DNA of 64,000 bases, taken from the NCBI GenBank assembly GCA_963693365.1, contig CAVNZM010000002.1, forward strand, positions 4,154,001-4,218,000, in the 5' to 3' direction. Position numbers and translations under genes: made by a program. Below the pieces are notes generated by a model that was not told the origin of the DNA, ran no database searches, and saw only the letters and a list, made by a program, of their open reading frames with translations. This document shows, one piece after another, positions 45,561 through 64,000 of this stretch. Each line of letters starts with the position of its first letter. Positions within the stretch are counted from its first letter, which is position 1. The DNA comes from Amoebidium appalachense. Its lineage: Eukaryota; Ichthyosporea.

Positions 45561-45744
45561 ACTCAAGGGGTCCTAAGGGGTTTGACGAAAACATTGACAA
45601 ATTTAAATATTCGGATGGACTTTTTCAATCAGCAAGAGGTGTGTTCTTTCACATATGGTGGGGGGGGGATCCAATGTGCTGTTTTATTAACATTTATCAT
45701 GCTGCAGAAATTCAGAAAGCTTAACAATTCTTGAACAAGTAACA

Positions 45745-46206
45745 ATTGAGTCATGCTACATATACGGGGATGAGAACATAAAAAAAGTCTGCGTCGATTT
45801 CGGGATTTCTCGCGTCTCCGGATTCCTTTCTATGGCAATCAAAATCTCATAAAAGGAGATAGCACCTTATATAGTCAAAGCTAATAATCCCGCTTGACGC
45901 CAATGCTTCGAGAATAGCACTGAGGTTTTATATATATATATATAAAAAGCAATAAAAAAAACCAAAAACATCACCCCTGGGCCACAAAGCGCCGACGTAC
46001 ACATATCCATGGCCGGTGGCCGCGCCCTATGAGTCATTAACCCAAACCCGTTACACTTAGCGTACATATCCATACATAAATCCAAACAGAAGGGCACTAG
46101 TCTTCTTAGCATCAGCGAACACTGCTCATAATAAGCGACAGTTGCTGAACACGAACCAGTCTATGACTATATTCCTTATTAATAACATGGCAACGAAAAT
46201 TGAGAA

Positions 46207-46245
<39 letters not shown>

Positions 46246-46999
46246 TCTCAAAATTATAATTAATACAAATCGTTTTGTCACGACTTGTCTTCTAGGTCTC
46301 CTGGGATATACATTTATATATCGGCATACAGAGCTAAACTTCAGTACCTCCCCCTCTCCCCTCTCTAATCTTCCCTTTTCATTCTCCACTGGTCTAATTT
46401 CGGAGCCCCCCCGCTTCCCCCCCCCACTTTTTCGCCTTGACAACAATCCACTCCCCCCCCCCCCCCCCCCCCCCTGCCCCCCGTTTCCGCCACTCACCAC
46501 CCCTTTTTACCCTGCGCAGCCTCTCTCACTGTACACATGCAAGTCTTCAGTGTCACACATACACACATGCACACACGCATGCACCCAACCACACTGATAT
46601 TTCGTATTCCACCTTGGCCCCCCTCCCCCCCCCCCCGCTCCCCCTCCCCCCTCCCCTGCCCCTCTTTCCCGATGCTTCCGGCCGATTACTATCTATTCCT
46701 ACCCCCCTTCCCCCACCCTCTTCCTCCTCCTCCGTTTCTATTGTCCACTGCTTCTTCGTCACTTTCTACCTGAAGAGCAACCCCCATCCCCACCCCCTCC
46801 CTCCCCCCCCTCCCCCCCTCCCCCCGTCCTTAAACACACACACACATGCACGCACACACGCACACACGCACGCACGCACGCACGCACACGCATGCACGCA
46901 CGCACGCACGCACGCACACAAGCACGCACGCACGCACGCGCACACACACGCACACACACATACAAACACACACTCTCACACCCACCCACCCACCCACAC

Positions 47000-47037
<38 letters not shown>

Positions 47038-47760
47038 ACACACACATGCACATACAATCGCACGATCACACACGCACACGCGCGCGCACACACACAGACG
47101 CACACACACAAAACACACACAACATCAAAGTTTCAACACCCCCTACCTCCCCTTATCACGTTGCTTCCAACCCCCTCCCCACTCTGATCCCTTCGTGCCC
47201 CGCTCCCCGAGACCCCGGTGGCACCCTACAGGCTTGGCCATAAAAAGACATGTGTGCTCACAAGGCACGAGCAAGGCTGGCTAACTTCGTTTCCGCAAAG
47301 GTAGGACCATTCCACCTTGGGTTACTTACTGACGGCACCCACCTCTCCGGGACTTGTTGCCCGTACGGGCTCTTGTGTGTGGGCAGCCTTCCAGAGTATC
47401 TAAGAGCTCTTCCTCTGCGGGTGACCATTGTATTTTTCTGGAGTCAAAAAGACAGTGACGCAAAAACTTTTTCACCCACTTGAAAAACCCCATCAGAGTT
47501 AGCTAATGTGTAGTCACCTGGGCTAATAATCTTCCGTGGGCGTCGCCACCCGGAAGAATCGGCGAAAAGTAGGCCTGTAGGCCGCTGTAAAGGTTCAGGA
47601 AGTGAGAGAATGAAGTATAGCACACACAAGGATCTGAGGGTCTAATTACAAAGTGCCTGACAGCACTGCCTGTTTGTGTTGCTCTTATTTTGCTTTTGGC
47701 GCCAAAATGTAACGGTCACCAATCATAATTCGTTCTTGATGACGTCAGACATTAAGGCTG
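45745..47760 (-). pseudogene. Decayed duplicate of the acidic-protein gene
   Basis: This block aligns by eye with 39408-43375 in order: the 3' flank (45745-46200 with 39408-39850), middle intron pieces (near 46380-46450 with 41355-41435; near 46735-46790 with 42265-42310), and the exon carrying CCAGCC-TCTCGTGCC (47250-47290 with 42795-42835). The first exon (about 47345-47465 with 42897-43022) and the promoter module also match. The copy has lost the start codon, has an in-frame TAG in exon 1, and lacks counterparts of the three 3' exons (39952-40980). It is therefore a non-coding remnant of an old tandem duplication. It has the same orientation as the source. Confidence 0.75.
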
Positions 47761-47970
47761 AAACGCTTTTATTTGCCCCCCTCCCTGTAGCCCGAGGTCC
47801 CGGTAAATACAGCTGCAGGCTCACACTTGGCTTGGGCCGCCCGCCCGCATGCTGGGCCCGTACAGTATCTCAAGTATATAGATATCAGGTGTTGTTTTCA
47901 TATATCAAACGTTTTCTTCAGCTACTGATGATGGTACATAATAAAATACAAATAATAATTTGATCAATTA

Positions 47971-48497
47971 GGGGGCGGGTTGGTGCAATGGTAAGATCTC
48001 TGCGTGTCAAGCTCAAAGTCGGTCCACCGGTCTGGCCGCCCCCTAGAAGCCATCACCCCAGACCACGTCAAGCAGCACCACCAATTTGTTATCATCCGGC
48101 CGCAAGACATGACGTCATGAACAGCACCGGCCCTCTGACGTCGACGGCGCGCCGCTTGGGCATCCCAGCCCAAATGGGAGACCAATCCGAGTCACCGGCC
48201 ACGGTTCGGGTCAGCGTCCTGGGGTCTTCCCCTTTCAAGTCTTTATGTTTGTGTATGTGTCCCGGGTCGCTCCCGGCTGGTGTTGTTAAAGTGAGCTGTG
48301 CTCACTTCCCCACTAGCGTTGCTGCGGCTAGAACCGTGGGATAAGGCGTAACTAAAAATAGTGCCAGTTGGGGTCAAATAGGATCCTGACTTATGAGTGT
48401 GCTATACAGTACGATCTGTGTCTAGACGGAAGACGGTAAGCTCCCCTGAGGCAGTGCCTCGCCGGGAGTGAAACGGGATAAAATAAAAAAATAAAAA
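47971..48497 (+). mobile_element. SINE-like retroposon with 14-bp target duplications
   Basis: A 527-bp unit is flanked by perfect direct repeats AATTTGATCAATTA (47957-47970 and 48498-48511). The 5' end starts GGGGGCGGGTTGGTGCAATG, an RNA polymerase III A-box-like sequence. The first 74 bases can pair GGGGGCG with CGCCCCC like a tRNA acceptor stem. GGTTCGGGTC near 48204 resembles a B box but is far away. The 3' end is A-rich (AAAATAAAAAAATAAAAAAA). These are SINE hallmarks; there is no protein frame. The tRNA-like fold is imperfect, so the parent RNA is not identified. Confidence 0.75.
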
Positions 48498-48612
48498 AAT
48501 TTGATCAATTAGATCAATTAGTAATGCACTAAAAATCTTCCGGCCCGAGGTGTTCATTTATTTTTTTATTATTTTTTTTTATTTTATTATTTTTTTTGTC
48601 CAGGGGCCGGGT

Positions 48613-48680
<68 letters not shown>

Positions 48681-48720
48681 GGGGGCCCCCGGGGGGGGGG
48701 GGGGGGGGAGAGAGAGAGAG
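48613..48720. repeat. Poly-G (about 67) then GGGCCCCCGGGG and GA repeat
   Basis: A pure G run (48613-48679) is followed by a G/C palindrome and a further G run ending in (GA)n. It lies beside the SINE-like element. Confidence 0.95.
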
Positions 48721-48851
48721 AGAGAATGGCCGGGGGTATACGTAGGGCGGGGGGAGGGGCACGTGGGGGAGGAGGGGGGCAGCTGGGACAACCGTTATTA
48801 TTATCAGTTGGTGTACTGTACCGTGTGTACGCGTGTGCGTGTACGCGTGCA

Positions 48852-48884
<33 letters not shown>

Positions 48885-48913
48885 AGTGTGTGTGCGTTTG
48901 ACAACGTGTGCGC

Positions 48914-48944
<31 letters not shown>

Positions 48945-49073
48945 CATGTGTGTGTGCGTGTGGACGTGTGCGTGTTCGTGTGCACATTTGTACGTGTTTG
49001 TGCATGTGTGAGGGTGTAATACTACGTATCACAGGCGCATATATGCATGCAGGGGGGGGGGGGGGGGGGGGGT

Positions 49074-49230
49074 TTTGAATGCGTCAAAAAGTACGAAGTA
49101 CACAAGAACAAACGGATAACACGATGCAGAATGCAAGCCATACATAAAGAGTATGCATAATAAGCAGAGCCCATCCTCAGGGGGGGCCCACGTCATCCAC
49201 AGTACCCGAGTTTCGACCTATTCCCCTCGT
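49074..49230. repeat. 157-bp dispersed repeat, copy 1
   Basis: Nearly identical to 57240-57396: one base difference seen, in the G/C run before CACGTCATCC. It starts TTTGAATGCGTCAAAAAGT and ends ATTCCCCTCGT. G runs abut both sides. It has no coding frame and no obvious terminal repeats. Confidence 0.9.
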
Positions 49231-49871
49231 CGGGGGGGGGGGGGGGGGGGGATGTTGAGGGAGGGGATGCGCATACATGTACAGCCCACTGACAATGAGC
49301 CTAGTAGCAGCACTGCACTTAATTCTGCAGGTGTGACATGTGCATTGACTTCGCGGTACATGCACAGTCGATCGGCAGTGTCGACCACCCGTCGAACTTT
49401 TACTATTGCAGACACTTTGTTCACAAGAACAAAGTGTTCTTACATGAATATCATAAGTGCGGGCATCACAGGCCACGGAGAAACAGAAGTACGGCATTTA
49501 AATTGACGTAATACAAAGCTTTGTCCATTCATACCGATATATGGGCATTAAAGAGCGGTTCACGATAATCATCGTCAATAAATCATGACATTACATAATG
49601 ATAATCAATCAGATAAACAACAAATCCAATCATAAGGCAATACATACGCTACATGTACATTGCGGCGGTACACCACTCAGTGTGAATCACAGCTTAGTGA
49701 TCCTTGAATGGTGTTCAAGTTTTAGACTGTAATACTCACTCACGGAAAGGTAATTTCAAAAGCAATGCATACATGCTCAAATCAGGGACCATTTATTTGC
49801 TCGATGCCGTCACATTTCGACCAGAAAAGAGAGTCATTATTTCCCTCACCTGACTAAAACACGTATCCTCA

Positions 49872-49906
<35 letters not shown>

Positions 49907-49951
49907 CACACACACGAGTCACGACAGCAGGTTGATCTGTTCCCTACCCAA
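49231..49951. other. Intergenic, 3' flank of helicase gene
   Basis: Starts with a G run (49232-49250); the rest has ordinary composition and no supported frame. A poly(A) signal for the helicase lies near its right end, as does a C tract (49874-49903). Confidence 0.5.
49792..49797 (-). terminator. Poly(A) signal candidate for helicase gene
   Basis: Plus-strand TTTATT reads AATAAA on the minus strand, 155 bases downstream of the helicase stop, a typical distance. Confidence 0.45.
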
Positions 49952-60199
<10,248 letters not shown>

Positions 60200-60602
60200 C
60201 CTCACGCCTGGAACAAAAACCCTCTTTAGTACACTCATAGATCCGTTAATTCAATTCATGTTCCAATGGAAGTGGAAACTAAACCTGACGTGATAAAACA
60301 TGACACAAACTTTGCGCAGAAGAAGCAAGTCACCATATGGACTTAGTTAGTCCAAATTAGAAAAAGCGCGTAGCTTGAGATTAGGCGTATTACTGTGAGT
60401 CAAATTGTTGTAAATGTTAACGACCGAGCTGATTCTAGATGGTCTATGTCACAGGTCTTGGACTTCAGTCACAATATTTTGAGCTGTCTTAGCCAGTTTA
60501 GTGAAAGGAGGGGTGTGTGCTTATGCCGGTGATGTTACGGGAATGAGACTCTGTAAGTGAGCAAGTGTGTGTGTGTGCGTGTGTGTGCGCGTGCGCGCGC
60601 GC

Positions 60603-60636
<34 letters not shown>

Positions 60637-61605
60637 TGGGGGGGGGGAGGGTAGGACTGTTGGTCTGTGTGTGTTTGTGTTTGTGTGTATGCGTGTGCGT
60701 TTGCGCGCGCGGGCGCGCGTGTGTGTGCATGCATGTGCGTGTGTGCCATGTGTAAGCACCCGAACAGTCATCACCCATCTGGCTCCTGCACACAAGTGCT
60801 CAGCCCCCCTTGAAGTTCCTCCCTCCCTCCCCCCCCCCCCCCTCCCTCCCCCCCCCCTCTCCTCCCTCCCCCCTCCACCGCCTCTTCTATACACACGCAC
60901 AAGCACACGCACACAAACACGCACACACACAGGGCATATTCGCGTGTGAATCCGTGCATCGCCGAGAGTGTGTGCAGTGTGTGTGTTGTGGGTGTCCTGC
61001 CCCCGTGTGTCTCGGTAGCTATGCTTTCACGTGTGTACTTGTATCCACTGATGTTTGCATATCCCTGCATGCCCACCTGTCTCGGTGTGTGCGTGTACCT
61101 GTATACGGGTGTGCACGTGCATGAGTGTGCTGTCATACTTTGTTCGCGCATACATCGACGAATGCATGCATGCATCCCTGGATGTACGCATGCCCGCCTG
61201 TCTTAGTGTGTGCGTGTGCCCGCCTGCGGGTGTGCACGTGCATACGTGTGCTGTCACGCAGTGCTCGGGTATTCATCCAGGCATGCATGCGTTCAAGCAT
61301 CCCTGGATGTCTGATGTATGCAGTTCCGCTGCTGGTAATATATGGTCGAGTGGTTTGGGTACGTACAGGCAGGGCTGAAGGAGGGCTGCATGGTGCACAC
61401 AAGACACGGCAACTCCTTGGCAAATAAAGGATATCTTTTGGCCACTTTGGAAGGTCAGAAGTATGAAGCCTCTTGCTCCTCGAGCTCATGAGTGAGAGCA
61501 GGCTTGTACATGCGGACATTTTGATTGCGCTAGCATGACGTCACTGGTTTGCGCAATAATCGGTGGGGGGGGGGGGGGGGAGAAGAGGTTGAGGGTCAAT
61601 GAGGG

Positions 61606-61642
<37 letters not shown>

Positions 61643-62155
61643 GACTCGAGTTAGTTGTGGGGGAAAGGGGAAGGTGTGGTGGGGGGGATAAGCTGTTGGG
61701 CGTTCTCACCAGCCCCTTTGAATAAAAGGGTTTGGCGGGTGAAAACATGGCGAAAAACACTCTACATAAATGGGCAGTCATGCATGTAGAACACGGTGTG
61801 TTAGGATCACGGTCGAGTCGAGTCACGGGATCCCGCAGGGCTGGATCGCCCGGGCCATCGGGAACAGTCAGTCAGTCACATGGGGCTCAGACCGCGCCTA
61901 CAATAACAGGGGACCCACGGTTCGGCAGTCAGTCAGTCTGATTGTAGTCGGCTAGGAGTCATTTGTAGCGCTCTGCTGTTGTAAGTAGCTCTGCTCCGGC
62001 AGACGGGTGGACACCCATAGACACACACACATAGAGTTCGGTGGTTCCACAACCCCATTTCCGATCTTTCCGATTCTCTATACTAACACCCCCGCTATAC
62101 AACACACGGCATTGCGCAATTAAGGTGCTACCCTCAATTCCCAAGCTCCTAGGGT
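60200..62155. other. Upstream region of helicase and intergenic DNA
   Basis: No supported gene. Contents: ordinary DNA (60200-60555, probable helicase promoter), degenerate TG arrays (60566-60750), a C-rich block (60821-60885), a diverged tandem duplication of about 130-bp units (61046-61310), a TGACGTCA site (61536-61543) and G tracts (61564-61640). Short GTCGAGTCGAGTCA and CAGTCAGTCAGTCA repeats lie at 61812-61940. Confidence 0.5.
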
Positions 62156-62356
62156 GTGACGTAATATTTGGCACGAAATTTATTTGGCACGAGCCTGCAA
62201 AACGGTGAAAATGGGGCAGGATGTCGCCCAGGCACCGACAGGAGCTTGGGGATACCCCTGGATGTGCTCCGCTAGCGGGCTGGTGCCAAATAAATTCGTG
62301 CCACATTTTACGTCACCAGGTTCGTGCCAAATTATTTGGTGCCAAATTTATTTGGG
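62156..62356. repeat. Inverted repeats built of TTTGGCACGAA units
   Basis: The left arm 62156-62190 (GTGACGTAATATTTGGCACG and on) is complementary, with about four mismatches, to 62283-62316. A further inverted or direct set (TTCGTGCCAAATTATTTGGT and on) follows to 62356. The 92-base interior has no motif. It could be a small MITE-like element or a cluster of binding sites. Confidence 0.75.
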
Positions 62357-62679
62357 GCATAAATGGGTCGGTTCGAACTATTATGGGTCGAATCAGCTCG
62401 AATCGTTCCTGACCCGTTTTCTGACCCGTTTTTGTGGCTCATCGTTGGTGGCGTCTGATTCGAGGAATAAACTCGAAAGGCGGGCTAAGCAAGACCACGT
62501 CAACCACGTGCAGGTGGTGGCGTACTTGAACGGGCAGTCACAGCCTGGACTGGCAGTTGACAGGTGTGACACAGCGCTAGCATCCTTATCATATTGCAGT
62601 AGGCCCATATAAAAATAATAAAAACAGACAACACCCTTTAATGCTCGATCATAACTGACAGTACATATTTTGTGTGAGC
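62357..62679. other. Short gene-free stretch before the right-edge gene
   Basis: GGGTCGGTTCGAACTATTAT and GGGTCGAATC-type repeats occur at 62363-62430; the rest is ordinary DNA, presumably promoter and 5' UTR of the plus-strand gene. No TATA box stood out. Confidence 0.4.
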
Positions 62680-64000
62680 ATGGGTTACAAACATGCTCGC
62701 GTCCGCATTGGACGTGGGCAAGGCCATTGGGCTTTGCTGAGGATTCTCGTTCATGTTATCCTCGCCTTTTGTCTTTTGGCTGCAGCGGGTTCAACAAACA
62801 ACCCAGATGGGGTGAACAAAAAAGTCATTAAGGAAAACAAATCTTGGTCTAAAGATCATGCCAAGCTGGAACAGCCATTCGTTGCACGGTACATTGATTA
62901 TTGCATAGCGGATCATGAGGACTCTGTCGAAGCTGGCACGTGCCCTCCCCAGCCCTTCCTCAGGGATTGGGTGTGGCATCAAACCCGTCATGGCGGCCGG
63001 ATAGATGCATCTACAGCGGAGGGAGTCCATCAGGTGATTCCCCCCCCCCCCCCCCCCCCTCCCCCCTCTCTCCCCACCACCCCCTGCCTCTTTTCCACTT
63101 TTTCTCTCCCCTCCCCTGTCTCTCTGTTCTGGGCCTTACAGGTGGTTCCTCCGTTTTAGAAGTTGTTTTTTATGTAATACGTTAGGTGTGTCCTTTTGCA
63201 TCTTGTGGATACCAATGCCTTCACCGCTCAGGCCTTCCCTTGCACTTAATCTTATGGACCTTTGTGCCTGTCCCATGATCTGTTTGGCATGATGTGTGTG
63301 CCTGTGTGTGTATGTTAAAGACAGGGGAGGGGGGGAAGGGGGAGAGGTCAGGGTAGGGAGAAAGGGAGGGAAGGATGGGTGGGTGGGAGGGTTGGAGGGA
63401 AGGAGGGAGGGGGAGAAAGGGTAGAGGGAGGGATGGCGGAAAAGACAGAAAGAGAGGGGCAAAGAGAGGAGGGCAGTCGGTAAAGAGGAAGGGCGGGAGG
63501 GTGGGACGGAGAGGGAGAAGGGGGAAGTGGAGAATTAGGGCAGGGGAGGGGGCCGAGAGCAAGAGGGGGGGGGTGGGGAGGGTGTGGGCGGTGTGTGTGT
63601 GTGTATGTGTGTGTGTATGTATGTTGTGTGTGTGTGTGGGGGGGGGGGGGGGGGGGGGGGGTTGGATGGGGGATTCGGTTGGGAGTGGGTTCTTTATAGA
63701 ACTGGCAACCATTGACCAGCTATTCTTTCACCCTGTCTTTGTCTTCACTCTGCAGCTTATGGCAATAATGGCAAATGTTCCTTGGCTGAGTGTGGTATGG
63801 AGGTTGGGTCTTTCGACAGTGATGGCTCTGACGATGACGATGAGGGGTCAAGTGACGAGAGCCCCGGTCCATTCAACGTGTCAACATGTGTGCGCCTAGC
63901 AGGCCGCAAGCTTAACGCCCGGCGTGCGATGCGCAAGCTGATTGGGTCTGTGCACAGCTCCGAGGGGTTTGCTTTAGCAGCACAGGACCCGGATCATCTG
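62680..64000 (+). CDS. Unrecognised gene with N-terminal hydrophobic segment, open at window edge
   Basis: Exon 62680-63033 runs from ATG to CATCAG|GTGATT (118 codons). It reads MGYKHARVRIGRGQGHW, then the hydrophobic ALLRILVHVILAFCLLAAAG (signal peptide or anchor), then a charged domain with EQPFVARYIDYCIADHEDS and FLRDWVWHQTRHGGRID. A second exon opens after CTCTGCAG at 63756 and runs off the window. In its best frame it reads YGNNGKCSLAECGMEVG, an acidic SDGSDDDDEGSSDE stretch, then RLAGRKLNARRAMRKLIGSV. The first exon ends in phase 0, whereas that frame needs one base from the previous exon, so a small exon is probably missed between them. A GTGGTTCC exon after TTACAG at 63142 would instead end the protein at once. 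I recognise no family. Confidence 0.55.

Noticed and set aside
47971-48044. Functional tRNA gene at the head of the SINE-like element
   Set aside because: The acceptor stem pairs, but the T-arm and B box are not recognisable and the sequence lies inside a longer element with target duplications.

Overview
This window is nuclear DNA from an intron-rich eukaryote. The genes are split into many short exons with GT-AG and a few GC-AG introns. One encodes an ER protein ending in KDEL, another a mitochondrial-type DEAD-box helicase, and some genes have AATAAA signals downstream. The species cannot be named from this sequence. Introns and intergenic DNA are saturated with (CA/TG)n microsatellites, unbroken G or C tracts of up to about 70 bases, and composite C-then-A (or T-then-G) tracts. 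Most long open frames are therefore repeat translations, and the real genes have to be assembled exon by exon.

Layout, left to right: (1) about 1.0-2.8 kb, minus strand: a class 3 lipase, running off or ending near the left edge. (2) 4.9-9.8 kb, plus: an ABCG-type half transporter with full domain order but several in-frame stops and frame breaks, called a pseudogene. (3) 12.3-15.5 kb, minus: an intact six-exon calreticulin (410 aa, signal peptide, KDEL) with one GC-AG intron. (4) 17-20 kb, plus: weak evidence for a multi-pass membrane protein. (5) 20.7-33.9 kb, minus: a 16-exon LRRC40-type leucine-rich-repeat protein, reconstructed at 588 aa with all phases consistent. (6) 34.7-37.4 kb, plus: a syntenin-like tandem PDZ protein, divergent from gene 5 across an 827-bp shared upstream region. 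(7) 40.0-43.0 kb, minus: an unrecognised acidic, probably nuclear protein, with a decayed, shortened duplicate at 45.7-47.8 kb. (8) 43.9-48.5 kb: an orphan cysteine-rich ORF, a three-arm hairpin, a 451-bp MITE-like element with TA duplications, and a 527-bp SINE-like element with 14-bp target duplications. (9) 50.0-60.2 kb, minus: a 13-exon mitochondrial DEAD-box helicase (511 aa) in which motif II reads EEVD. (10) 62.7 kb to the right edge, plus: a gene starting with a hydrophobic N-terminus and open at the window end.

The genes do not form a pathway; they are ordinary housekeeping or signalling genes in alternating orientation. The unusual part is the non-coding DNA. (CA)n arrays directly supply the CAG 3' splice site of many exons, and several small repeat families are present. 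A promoter module (E2F-like palindrome, CCAAT, CRE) is conserved between the intact and the dead copy of gene 7. I found no CRISPR array, operon, rRNA or convincing tRNA gene.
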